From CAYVBJ01 sp964449075 (lineage in GTDB: Bacteria; Bacteroidota; Rhodothermia; Balneolales; Balneolaceae), in NCBI GenBank assembly GCA_964449075.1, contig CAYVBJ010000002.1, positions 62,001-126,000 on the forward strand: a stretch of DNA of 64,000 bases, in the 5' to 3' direction. The position numbers and the translations under genes are program-made. Shown here piece after piece: positions 8,566 to 16,980 of this stretch. Each line of letters opens with the position of its first letter. The first letter of the stretch is position 1. Below the pieces are notes generated by a model. That model saw only the letters and a program-made list of their open reading frames with translations. It searched no databases and had not been told where the DNA came from.

Positions 8566-9849
8566 TTGAAAAAACAGGTATTTGTGATCGGAATCGATGA
8601 GTTTAATTTTGAAATGTTACACTCATTCGATAAGTATAAACAGTATGACTATCATTCTATATTGGATATTTCTGAACTGCAGCATCAGGAAAAATATCCA
8701 ATGGATGATCTTATGGGAAAAGCAGTATCAGCTGTTGATTCTTTTGATATTGCTCCGGATGCAATTGTCGGTTTCTGGAATTTTCCGGTCACATGTATCA
8801 CACCATTACTTGCCAGGAAATACAATCTGCCACATCTGCCTGTCGATGCACTGATAAAATGCGAACATAAATACTTTGGACGAAAAGAGCAGAGGAAGTA
8901 TATACCTGACAACATCCCGGATTTTAATCTTATAAATCCAAACGGTAAAAACCCTTTTGATGATGTTGACATAGACTTTCCTTTCTGGCTGAAACCCGTC
9001 GTTTCCTTCGCATCACAACTCTGTTTTAAGGTGCACAACAGGAAAGAGTTCGATAAATATCTTTCCATTATTAAAGAGAACATTCATCGGTTTGCTGACC
9101 CGATTAACTATGTTCTAAAACAGACAGAACTGCCCGACTTCATGAAAGATATTGACGGCTACTACTGTATAGCAGAAGAAACTATTCAGGGAAAACAGTG
9201 CACCATCGAGGGCCAGGTTCATAACGGAAAAATAGGCTATACCGGCGTTTTTGATTCACTGCGGCACCCTGATCATGAGACTTTCTACAGTTATGAATAT
9301 CCGTCTGTGCTGGACAAGAGAGTAATAGATGAAATGAAACAAATTTCTTCCAGTTTGCTCACAGGTATAGGTTACGATAACAGCTGTTTCAATATCGAGT
9401 TCTTTTACGATGATGAAAGCGATCACTTATGGCTCCTGGAGATCAATCCGCGTATATCTCAATCTCATTCCGATCCCTTTTTGAAAGTTGACGGAGCACC
9501 CAATCATAAGCCTATGGTTGAAGTTGCACTGGGCGAAGAACCTGCACTTCCGTCTGGAGAGGGCGATTTTAATGTAGCTGCAAAATTTTACTATCGTGCA
9601 TTTGATGATGGCATTATTACAAATGTGCCTGATATGTATGACCTGGATAATATCAGAAAAATCATACCTGACATGAAGATTAAAATCTGGGTTGATGAGG
9701 GGACAAGGTTATCAGAAATGTATGATCAGGACAGCTACAGCTATAAACTTGCATCTGTCTACCTGGGAGCAAAAAACAAAGAGGAGCTTTATGAAAAGCG
9801 AGACCGCTGCTTCGACCTTTTAAATTTTAAAATTGATTCAATTCACTGA
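8566..9849 (+). CDS. ATP-grasp ligase-like protein
   Basis: A 427-residue protein read from a TTG preceded by AAGAGAGG. The N-terminal third is a preATP-grasp Rossmann-like part (VFVIGIDEFNFEML, AIVGFWNFPVTCITPLLARKYNLP). The ATP-grasp core follows: FPFWLKPVVSFASQ for the lysine strand, CIAEETIQGKQCTIEGQV, and the metal-binding end FNIEFFYDDESDHLWLLEINPRISQ with Glu and Asn ligands. Enzymes of this fold join a carboxylate to an amine or thiol using ATP. No substrate can be named. Its stop is one base from the ATG of the S15/CocE hydrolase gene, so the two are almost certainly translated together. Confidence 0.85.
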   Translation: MKKQVFVIGIDEFNFEMLHSFDKYKQYDYHSILDISELQHQEKYPMDDLMGKAVSAVDSFDIAPDAIVGFWNFPVTCITPLLARKYNLPHLPVDALIKCEHKYFGRKEQRKYIPDNIPDFNLINPNGKNPFDDVDIDFPFWLKPVVSFASQLCFKVHNRKEFDKYLSIIKENIHRFADPINYVLKQTELPDFMKDIDGYYCIAEETIQGKQCTIEGQVHNGKIGYTGVFDSLRHPDHETFYSYEYPSVLDKRVIDEMKQISSSLLTGIGYDNSCFNIEFFYDDESDHLWLLEINPRISQSHSDPFLKVDGAPNHKPMVEVALGEEPALPSGEGDFNVAAKFYYRAFDDGIITNVPDMYDLDNIRKIIPDMKIKIWVDEGTRLSEMYDQDSYSYKLASVYLGAKNKEELYEKRDRCFDLLNFKIDSIH

Positions 9850-9850
9850 T

Positions 9851-11890
9851 ATGTCATTTGATTTCGAAGAGGTAGCATCTTTTCCCTATAATGTCATTGA
9901 AAAAGAAAATGTATGGATTAAACTGAAAGACGGCACCCGGTTAGGTGCCCGTATCTGGATGCCTGAAGACGCTCCGAATAATCCTGTGCCGGCTATCATG
10001 GAATACATTCCCTATCGCAAAAGAGATCACACACGGCCATACGATAACATCATGCACCGTTATTTTGCAGGCCACGGATATGCGTGCCTTCGTGTGGATA
10101 TGAGAGGAAGCGGTGAGTCGGATGGAGTTCTGTTGGATGAATATCTTGAAACTGAACTTAAGGACGGAATGGAGATAATAGGCTGGATTGCAAAACAGCC
10201 CTGGTGCTCAGGAGATGTCGGGATGATCGGGATTTCATGGGGTGGTTTTAACGGCTTGCAGATTGCAGCTTACAAGCCACCTGAATTGAAAGCCGTGATC
10301 ACTGCCTGCTCCACCGACGACCGTTATACAGACGATATCCACTACATGGGCGGCTGCCTGCTCGGTGATAATTTATCTTGGGCATCCACCATGTTCGACC
10401 GATCCACCTGTCCCCCCGATCCTGAACTTGTCGGTGACCGATGGAAAAATATGTGGTTGGAACGCCTTGAAAATTCAGATGTCTGGCTTAGAAGCTGGCT
10501 TGAACACCAAAGAAAAGATGATTACTGGAAACACGGATCCGTAAATGAAAATTACAATGATATAGAGTGTCCGGTAATGTGTGTCAGCGGATGGGCAGAT
10601 GGTTATTCCAATTCAATCTTCCGTCTGCTTAAGGGACTCTCAGTTCCGCGTCTTGGGTTGATCGGGCCCTGGGGACACACCTATCCGCACTTGGGAGAAC
10701 CGGGTCCGGCAATCGGTTTTTTACAGGAGGCGCTTCGCTGGTGGGATAAGTGGCTGAAAGATATCGATACCGGAATCATGGATGAACCAATGCTTCGCGC
10801 CTGGATGCAGGACAGTATGTCGCCCCATACGTGCTACCAGGAAACAGACGGGCGATGGGTGGGCGAAAAAAGCTGGCCTTCGGAACGCATTGGCAACAGG
10901 ATATTCAGCATTGCTGGTGAACACAAACTTGCAGAAAATGATGATGACTTGGAAAAAAACAATATTAAACAGATCCAATCGCCGCTCAGTGTCGGACTGT
11001 TTGCAGGAAAATGGTGTTCATACAGCGCTATGCCAGACCTGCCGGGAGATCAGCGGGAAGAGGATGGCGGCTCCCTGGTTTATGAATCGGATGTGCTTAC
11101 CGAGCCCCTGGAAATTTTGGGTTCCCCGGTGCTGAATCTTGAATTTTGTACTGACCGGCCGGTAGCTATGGTGGCTGCCCGTCTGTCAGATGTTGCACCT
11201 AACGGAGAAGCAACCCGCGTAACGTTTGGTATCCTGAACCTGACCCACCGAAACGGACACGAAGATCCGGAACCACTAGAGCCACACAAAAAATATCAAA
11301 TACACCTGGAAATGAATGGTATTGCCCAGCACTTTCCCACTGGTCACCGGATAAGAGTTTCATTATCCACCTCTTATTGGCCCCTGGCGTGGCCGTCTCC
11401 AAAACCCGCTACACTGAATGTGTATCCCGAAAACTCCAGCGTTGTCTTGCCTGAACGGAAACCCGATCCTGAGACCGATGACCGGATAGTTTTCGACAAA
11501 CCGGAAGGTGCACCGGGTGTAAATACAACTATTGTCGACTCCCCCGAGCACAACTGGATTGTATACAGAGACCTGGCCAAAAACTCTTCCACCCTCAAAG
11601 TTATTCGTGACAGCGGTATCCGCAGAATCGAAGAGATAGATCTTGAGATTGAAAACCGTACCACAGAGTACTATACAACGATAGCCAATGATCATCAGTC
11701 TCCAAGGGGAGAAGTGATTACCCACCGGGGATATAAAAGGGGCGGCTGGCACACCCAAACAAGAACACGAACGGTATTGACTTCAGACGAGACGCACTTT
11801 CGCATCCGGGCAGAACTGGATGCCTGGCAAAACGGCCATCGCTTTTTCAGTAAAAGCTGGGATGAAAGGGTACCCCGGGATTGTGTTTGA
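9851..11890 (+). CDS. CocE/NonD (S15, X-Pro dipeptidyl-peptidase type) hydrolase
   Basis: A 679-residue hydrolase of the PepX/CocE family. The ATG at 9851 gives MSFDFEEVASFPYN; a TTG at 9833 would add six residues overlapping the preceding gene. The alpha/beta-hydrolase domain holds RVDMRGSGESDG, the nucleophile Ser129 in GISWGG, the aspartate in GWADGYSNS and the histidine in GPWGHTYPH. The C-terminal half is the jelly-roll PepX_C domain (LEPHKKYQIHLEMN, FPTGHRIRVSLSTSYWP). No signal peptide is visible, so it is probably cytoplasmic. Members cut X-Pro peptides, cocaine-type esters or acylated beta-lactams, so the substrate stays open. The coupled ATP-grasp gene suggests both act on the same compound. 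Confidence 0.92.
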   Translation: MSFDFEEVASFPYNVIEKENVWIKLKDGTRLGARIWMPEDAPNNPVPAIMEYIPYRKRDHTRPYDNIMHRYFAGHGYACLRVDMRGSGESDGVLLDEYLETELKDGMEIIGWIAKQPWCSGDVGMIGISWGGFNGLQIAAYKPPELKAVITACSTDDRYTDDIHYMGGCLLGDNLSWASTMFDRSTCPPDPELVGDRWKNMWLERLENSDVWLRSWLEHQRKDDYWKHGSVNENYNDIECPVMCVSGWADGYSNSIFRLLKGLSVPRLGLIGPWGHTYPHLGEPGPAIGFLQEALRWWDKWLKDIDTGIMDEPMLRAWMQDSMSPHTCYQETDGRWVGEKSWPSERIGNRIFSIAGEHKLAENDDDLEKNNIKQIQSPLSVGLFAGKWCSYSAMPDLPGDQREEDGGSLVYESDVLTEPLEILGSPVLNLEFCTDRPVAMVAARLSDVAPNGEATRVTFGILNLTHRNGHEDPEPLEPHKKYQIHLEMNGIAQHFPTGHRIRVSLSTSYWPLAWPSPKPATLNVYPENSSVVLPERKPDPETDDRIVFDKPEGAPGVNTTIVDSPEHNWIVYRDLAKNSSTLKVIRDSGIRRIEEIDLEIENRTTEYYTTIANDHQSPRGEVITHRGYKRGGWHTQTRTRTVLTSDETHFRIRAELDAWQNGHRFFSKSWDERVPRDCV

Positions 11891-11906
11891 AATGATTAAA
11901 ATTCAG

Positions 11907-11935
11907 ATACTGTTATTCTTGTAGAACAACAGTAT
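11907..11935. repeat. 8-bp inverted repeat in the gap before the DUF2267 gene
   Basis: ATACTGTT at 11907-11914 and AACAGTAT at 11928-11935 form a perfect inverted repeat around 13 bases. It lies just upstream of the AGAGGAGA ribosome-binding site of the gene at 11958. No T-run follows, so an operator or a leader hairpin is likelier than a terminator. Confidence 0.35.
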
Positions 11936-11957
11936 AACAAAAAGAGGAGAATGCATT

Positions 11958-12374
11958 ATGCAAATCAAAGACTATTATATACCAATAATTCACACATTCG
12001 AATTCATAGACACAGAAGAGGAAGCTGAAAATAGTGTAAAAACTGTACTTGGCATGCTGGTTAGCTCAGTTTCTGAAGATACTGCTCAAGAATTTGCCGC
12101 TCAATTACCAGACTGGCTCGACTACGAAACCCTGAGAGGTGACCAGCAAAATCCGATTCCCAAAAAACCTGAAGATTGCATACAGGCTTTAGAAAACTCC
12201 AATGGCTTTAACGAGAAACAGGCAACTGCACTTATGCATAAAACTGTTGCCCTTACCGTGCAGGAAGGAACAGGAGATCTCCGGAAAATGATTTTAGAAC
12301 TGCCTGATGAATGGGAAGAGATTTTTAATCAATCCCCGAAGCAGCAGAATATAAAAGATGAAACCGTGCTTTAG
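11958..12374 (+). CDS. DUF2267 family protein
   Basis: A 138-residue protein resembling the DUF2267 family, small helical proteins often described as stress- or membrane-associated with no known biochemistry. Family-type segments are the N-terminal FEFIDTEEEAENSVKTVLGM, the LPDWLDYETLRGDQ block near residue 50 and the C-terminal LRKMILELPDEWEEIFN, which repeats the LP-(D/E)-W pattern. The start is supported by a strong AGAGGAGA ribosome-binding site seven bases before the ATG, unusual for this genome. A conserved inverted repeat precedes it. No catalytic motif is seen. Transcribed in the same direction as its neighbours but with clear gaps on both sides. Confidence 0.75.
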   Translation: MQIKDYYIPIIHTFEFIDTEEEAENSVKTVLGMLVSSVSEDTAQEFAAQLPDWLDYETLRGDQQNPIPKKPEDCIQALENSNGFNEKQATALMHKTVALTVQEGTGDLRKMILELPDEWEEIFNQSPKQQNIKDETVL

Positions 12375-12480
12375 ATTATTTCCCCGCTATTTCCGGGCAT
12401 AGTTATTTATCATCGATATTACATATTTATCATCCTTTGCTACTTTCATTTTTTGATTCAACTAATCTTTATTTTCAGAG

Positions 12481-12511
12481 GTTACCTTCTAAAAAACTAT
12501 GAGGAGGTGAC
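12481..12511 (+). promoter_or_regulatory. Hairpin holding an orphan perfect Shine-Dalgarno
   Basis: GAGGAGGTGAC at 12501-12511 is a near-perfect anti-SD complement but no ATG, GTG or TTG start follows at a usable distance with an open frame. GTTACCTTC at 12481-12489 can pair with its last nine bases (two G-T wobbles), forming a 13-base loop. It may be the relic of a small gene or a leader element of the hydrolase gene at 12582. Confidence 0.25.
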
Positions 12512-12581
12512 AAAATTACAAAGTCTGCAACCTGTTAACTGATACCTGTATCAAACGTAATTTTTAAACTAACCCGAAAAT

Positions 12582-13337
12582 ATGAAATCAAAAAAAGTAG
12601 AATTTGAAGGAGCTCTCGGAGATAAATTATCAGGCAGGCTTGATATGCCTGAAGGAGATATTAAAACCTGTGCACTGTTTGCACACTGTTTTACCTGTTC
12701 CAAAAATCTGAAAGTTGTCGGCCACATTACATCAGCCCTTGCACAAAAAAACGTGGCTACTCTGCGGTTTGACTTTACGGGGCTCGGACAGAGCGAAGGC
12801 GATTTTGCCAATACCAATTTTACATCCAATGTTGATGATCTTGTTGCTGCAACCAAATTTATGGAAGATCAAATCAGCGGACCCGCGGTCTTAATTGGCC
12901 ACTCCCTGGGCGGAGCTGCAGTGATCCAGGCTGCCCACAAAATCCCGACAGCCAAAGCTGTTGTTACCATTGGCGCTCCCTGCGAACCAAAGCATGTGAA
13001 ACATCACTTTGATGCGCATATGGATCAAATTGAAGAGACCGGTGAAGCGGAAGTTACCCTTGCCGGCAGAAAATTTAAAATAAAAAAGCAGTTTGTGGAT
13101 GACCTGAAAGCTTCAAAAATGGATGATTTTATCCGGAACCTGGATCGTGCCCTGTTGGTTATGCACTCGCCGGTCGACAGAACCGTTGGAGTTGAAAATG
13201 CAGCTCATATCTATTCAACCGCCAAGCATCCAAAGAGTTTTATCTCACTGAACAAAGCCGATCATCTACTTACAGACGAAAAATACAGCACCTACGCCGG
13301 ATCACTGATTGCGCCATGGGCTGATCTCTATTTATAG
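12582..13337 (+). CDS. Alpha/beta hydrolase, OsmC-partner type
   Basis: A 251-residue cytoplasmic alpha/beta hydrolase without signal peptide. Catalytic parts are the oxyanion strand ALFAHCFTCSK, the nucleophile Ser108 in LIGHSLGGAAV, the aspartate in MHSPVDRTVGV and the histidine in NKADHLL. The wording AHCFTCSKNLK and LRFDFTGLGQSEGDF is typical of the hydrolase half of alpha/beta-hydrolase/OsmC fusion proteins, which are linked with peroxide or redox stress; here the OsmC half is absent and I see no OsmC gene nearby. The start has a weak AT-rich leader. Substrate unknown. It belongs to a local group of three hydrolase genes. Confidence 0.85.
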   Translation: MKSKKVEFEGALGDKLSGRLDMPEGDIKTCALFAHCFTCSKNLKVVGHITSALAQKNVATLRFDFTGLGQSEGDFANTNFTSNVDDLVAATKFMEDQISGPAVLIGHSLGGAAVIQAAHKIPTAKAVVTIGAPCEPKHVKHHFDAHMDQIEETGEAEVTLAGRKFKIKKQFVDDLKASKMDDFIRNLDRALLVMHSPVDRTVGVENAAHIYSTAKHPKSFISLNKADHLLTDEKYSTYAGSLIAPWADLYL

Positions 13338-13411
13338 TTATAATTATCAGATTCCCCGTTCGTTACTCATCTTGCACAAATCACGAATCAATCTATAACA
13401 ATAAACAATCT

Positions 13412-14521
13412 ATGCTCAGATCCGGAATGTCGTTCCTTGTTCTTTTCCTGCTCTCAGTTTCAACTGTTTTCGCTCAGGATAATACAGCCTGGGAATCAAA
13501 AAATGACAAAGACGCGCTGAGAAATCAAAAAAGCATTGAAATTCAGGCCGGAGATCATATAATCGGTGGAAGCATTGCCTGGCATGATGAAAATTACCAG
13601 ATGGATTCAGACTTGGTTATCCTTATCAGCGGAAGCGGTGCTATGGATCGCGATGCCACCATTGCCGGATTTAAACCATTCCGGGTATTGGCTTCTGAAC
13701 TGGCACAAGCCGGCTATTCAACATTCCGGTATGACGACAGAGGCGTGGGCATCTCAACCGGAGAGACGGATGCAACCATTCAGGATTTGGCTGGTGATGT
13801 GATCTGGATTGTTGACTATTTTAATCAGCAGATCACCTATAAAATTAATGATATCTACCTGCTGGGTCACAGCCAGGGAGCTATTGTAGCCTATGCTGCC
13901 GCTGACAGGCCGGATATTTCGGGTGTTATCTCGATGGCAGGGCCTGCGGTTCCGGGCGATGAAATTATTAACCGGCAGATATATGATATTTCCGAAAGGC
14001 AAGGCATTCCCGACTCTGTAGTTACAGAAAATATTGAGTTCCAGAACAGGTTGTATGAAACCGTAAAAAACGAAAGCGGCTGGACAGAGCTCGAAGAGGA
14101 TCTGAAAGACCGCCTTTGGGAACAGCTGGAATCCCTGCCTGAGCAGAGCCTGGCTTCGCTGGGCACGCCACACGAGTTCATAGAAAAGCAGGTAGACCGC
14201 CAGCTTGAAAGTGCAAAAAGCGATTGGTTTCGGTCATTTATTCAAACTGACCCGCTTGAAGAATTGCGAAAACTGGATGTTCCCGTATTGGCTCTTTTTG
14301 GTGAAAAAGACACACAGGTTGGCGCTGATATGAACCGGAAAGTGCTTCGGGAATTTTCAAAATCTTATACATCCCGCATACAGGTAGTCACCATCTCCAA
14401 TGCCAATCACCTGTTTCAGAATGCAATAACCGGTTCCCCGGATGAATATGCCAACCTCGATAAATCATTCACTCCCGATTTTACCAACACAATTATCCAA
14501 TGGCTGGATGAGCTCAAGTAG
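13412..14521 (+). CDS. Secreted alpha/beta hydrolase
   Basis: A 369-residue hydrolase with a signal peptide (LVLFLLSVSTVFAQ) cleaved after AQ, so periplasmic or secreted. The fold marks are VILISGSGAMDRD (oxyanion loop), TFRYDDRGVGISTGE, the nucleophile in LLGHSQGAIVA (about Ser152), the aspartate in LALFGEKDTQV and the histidine in ISNANHLFQ. The SGSG and DDRGxGxS pattern is that of the esterase/peptidase-like serine hydrolases common in this phylum. It begins 74 bases after the previous hydrolase in the same direction. The middle helical lid (residues 200-270) is family-specific and gives no substrate clue. Confidence 0.85.
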   Translation: MLRSGMSFLVLFLLSVSTVFAQDNTAWESKNDKDALRNQKSIEIQAGDHIIGGSIAWHDENYQMDSDLVILISGSGAMDRDATIAGFKPFRVLASELAQAGYSTFRYDDRGVGISTGETDATIQDLAGDVIWIVDYFNQQITYKINDIYLLGHSQGAIVAYAAADRPDISGVISMAGPAVPGDEIINRQIYDISERQGIPDSVVTENIEFQNRLYETVKNESGWTELEEDLKDRLWEQLESLPEQSLASLGTPHEFIEKQVDRQLESAKSDWFRSFIQTDPLEELRKLDVPVLALFGEKDTQVGADMNRKVLREFSKSYTSRIQVVTISNANHLFQNAITGSPDEYANLDKSFTPDFTNTIIQWLDELK

Positions 14522-14763
14522 CAGTATTTGAAGCAGTTCCTCAATGTGATTGATTAATAATGCGAACTTTCCACGATACAGCTGTGTCTTGTCATGCCCT
14601 TAGCCCGCATTTCTCACAAAGATTTTATTGAATATTTCATAATCTATTGTAAGATAATAAGTTGGGTCAATATTTGAGTCCTTTAAAAAATAACAGGTTG
14701 TTTTCGGCGAACTTTATCCATCCAGAAAATGAACCAATGAATAATGCAGGACTCAGAAACAGT

Positions 14764-15996
14764 CTAATTGCCCCTGATTGCCCGAATTCTTTTCAGTACC
14801 GGCGGGTGTGAATAGTTCAGTTTCACATAAAGAGGGTGGGGCGTCAGGTTCGAAAGATTATCCTTCGATAATTTCTTAAGCACATCAACCATCCACTCCC
14901 GGTTCTCAACAGTACTCGCTGCAAATTCGTCCGCCTCATATTCGTGTTTGCGGCTCAGTTTCTGCATAAAGAAACCAAGAATCATCTCTACGGGAGAATA
15001 GAGCAGTCCGAAGAAAACGAGTCCCGCATAAACACTCATCTCTTCCATATAAAACGCTTCAAAAAGACCCGGCACATTCAGAAAAATGGAGAGCAGTGCA
15101 AACATCACACCGGTATGCATGGTACTGATAACCATATTTTTCACAATATGTTTTTTCTTATAGTGGCCGATTTCGTGAGCCAGAACAGCCACCAGTTCCT
15201 CGGTGGTGTGATTCTCTATTAAGGTATCGAAGAGGGCAATCCGTTTGTTTTTACCGAAACCGGTGAAAAAAGCATTCGATTTGGAAGACCGTTTGGAACC
15301 GTCCATCACGTAAATGCCCTGCAGCGGGAAATTTACTTTATCGGCGTACTCTTCAATGGCCTCTCTAAGTTCACCATCCTCAAGGGGCTCGAATTTATTA
15401 AACAGTGGCATGATCCAGGTTGGGGCAACATACTGCATAACCAGTGAAAACAGGGTGACAGCAATCCAGGCGTACACCCACGCCCATGTCCCTCCATAGG
15501 CGAAGAAAGCAATCAGTCCGGCAAGAAGCGGCCCGCCAATCAAAACGGACAGGAGCAACCCTTTGAGGCGATCCATAACGAACGTTTTGGCATCTGTTTT
15601 GTTGAATCCGAAGCGCTCTTCAATCACAAAGGTGCTGTAAATTGAAAAGGGCAGTGAGATAACCATTTTAAAAAGCAAGAGAAGTCCTATAAAACAGAGG
15701 CCTGTCCAGATCATGTGAAGATCCCAGGATCTGACCCACTGATCAAGCCAGTTAAATCCTCCGGCGAACCAGAAAACCAGAAGCACAGCCAGGTCAAATG
15801 TGCCGGTGATAAACCCGAATTTAGTGTTTACACGGGTATATTCCTGTGATTTGGCGTATGTTTCTTCGTCGTAAACATCTCTGAACTCTTCAGGAAGCTG
15901 TTTCTTCAGGGATTTCAGATTCAGGTATTCCGATACGAGATCCAGAATAAAGCCTGTCAGCAGGGTTGCAAGAATAATTATTGCAAATATGTTCAT
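14764..15996 (-). CDS. M48 family membrane metalloprotease (Ste24/CAAX-protease type)
   Basis: A 410-residue multi-pass membrane zinc protease. The zinc site is LAHEIGHYKKKH with HEIGH at 274-278, and the third ligand is in KHEYEADEFAA near residue 350. The N-terminal membrane segments and the conserved block SIYSTFVIEERFGFNKTDAKTF, plus KRSSKSNAFFTGFGKNKRI, are those of the Ste24-like group within M48. These enzymes cut C-terminal CAAX motifs in eukaryotes and serve membrane-protein quality control in bacteria. Complete at both ends. Convergent with the secreted hydrolase gene and divergent from the antiporter gene, with a ~1 kb gene-free stretch upstream. Confidence 0.95.
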   Translation of the reverse strand: MNIFAIIILATLLTGFILDLVSEYLNLKSLKKQLPEEFRDVYDEETYAKSQEYTRVNTKFGFITGTFDLAVLLVFWFAGGFNWLDQWVRSWDLHMIWTGLCFIGLLLLFKMVISLPFSIYSTFVIEERFGFNKTDAKTFVMDRLKGLLLSVLIGGPLLAGLIAFFAYGGTWAWVYAWIAVTLFSLVMQYVAPTWIMPLFNKFEPLEDGELREAIEEYADKVNFPLQGIYVMDGSKRSSKSNAFFTGFGKNKRIALFDTLIENHTTEELVAVLAHEIGHYKKKHIVKNMVISTMHTGVMFALLSIFLNVPGLFEAFYMEEMSVYAGLVFFGLLYSPVEMILGFFMQKLSRKHEYEADEFAASTVENREWMVDVLKKLSKDNLSNLTPHPLYVKLNYSHPPVLKRIRAIRGN

Positions 15997-16315
15997 TTTA
16001 ACCTTTAAAGTTGATGCTTATTGGTTACAGATTGCCGCATGCCGGGATGTTGAACCCTAAAGATAGAACTCCTGATTCAGAAATCAGAATTCAAAATACT
16101 TGAGAGTCCGGGTTGTTGACTGAATAAGTGAACCGCCAGGTATGCTACGAAACGCCAAGTTGCATGCAGTAAAAACCCGGCGCAACACTGAGCCCATTGC
16201 GATTCAACCCTGCGCAATTGCCGGGATGAGTGAAAGATCCAATTACCGGGTTGGTTAGTTGATTTATATCGGTTGCCTTTGGTTTTTAAACCGCAGCGTT
16301 AACAGTTGCCATAAC

Positions 16316-16382
16316 GAGGGGATCCCTCGACTACGGTTCCGGCAAAAGCACACCGTCACCTTCACTTGGGGATGACAGGCCG
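16316..16382. repeat. Dispersed intergenic repeat, diverged copy
   Basis: GAGGGGATCCCTCGACTACG followed later by CACTTGGGGATGACAGGCC. The order and wording are similar to the segment at 4608-4675 and to the short repeats with a GGATC-TCGA block and a GATGACA block seen between genes in related genomes. Assignment rests on visual similarity only. Confidence 0.35.
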
Positions 16383-16524
16383 GATTTGGGTTCAGGGCGG
16401 CGGGTATCCAAACCAGGCTAAGAACAACGACCGTGCCACCCGCCGAAGATAAACACGGGCGGCGTGGTAATAATCCGGATGCAACCAGAGTCCTGATACG
16501 CCGCCCATTTGACCCGGGGCATCT

Positions 16525-16582
16525 TGTCATTCTGAGCGGATCCCGACAGTGCTTTTCTTTCAGGAGTCATAGAATCTTCCGG
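16525..16582. repeat. TTGTCATTCTGAGCGGA-type dispersed repeat
   Basis: The block begins TTGTCATTCTGAGCGGATCC and ends CATAGAATCTTCCGGTTCAC. Copies with this TTGTCATTCTGAGCGGA start and a GAATCT end occur between genes in many bacterial genomes; I recognise the type but cannot count copies here. Confidence 0.4.
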
Positions 16583-16655
16583 TTCACAGCTTGATCAAAA
16601 AAACTTTAACCGGGCAGTTGCTACATCCAAACCGGTCATTCGGTTATTCGGGTCA

Positions 16656-16704
16656 CTTGTCCGGCTCAGACGGATCGATCATCTTGTCCGGCCTTTGACG
16701 GATC
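16656..16704. repeat. Imperfect tandem repeat, two units
   Basis: Two neighbouring units read CTTGTCCGGCTCAGACGGAT (from 16656) and CTTGTCCGGCCTTTGACGGA (from 16683), each continuing into GATC, with a 27-base period. No function is evident. Confidence 0.5.
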
Positions 16705-16980
16705 ACATTTCAAAGTGTTATAAGTTGCCAGTGCGCAGTAAAACCGGTGAATAAATAACTTCTCTGCCCGTCTTTTTATCTGCCTCCGGATCCTCACGTA
16801 AATCCATTGTTTTAAACCAATGATAACATTTTCTTCACACATCAAGATTGCAACTGGTCAGGGCGATTCTCATCCGCTGTTTGGTTCTAAAAACTTGTCA
16901 TTTATTTTTACTCATTTTGAATTTTGAATTCTCAATTGAGTATTTTGCCTCCGGGTTAAATTATAAATTTAAGTTTCTCC

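Larger units (their letters stand above)
15997..16980. other. Long gene-free stretch with repeat fragments
   Basis: I find no convincing coding sequence. The one sizeable open frame (16264-16530, minus, 88 codons) has no protein-like composition. Visible structure includes recurring GCCGGGATG motifs near 16039 and 16218, a repeat-like piece at 16316-16382, a TTGTCATTCTGAGCGGATCC block at 16525, and an imperfect tandem repeat at 16656-16704. Base composition is richer in G+C than the flanking genes. It looks like repeat-littered, decayed DNA. Confidence 0.55.

Noticed and set aside
9833..9850. TTG start of the S15 hydrolase overlapping the ATP-grasp gene
   Set aside because: An ATG 18 bases later gives the family start without overlap, one base after the stop of the first gene.
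16264..16530. 88-codon open frame on the minus strand
   Set aside because: Lies in the gene-free, repeat-rich stretch; composition is unlike a real protein and no motif is seen.
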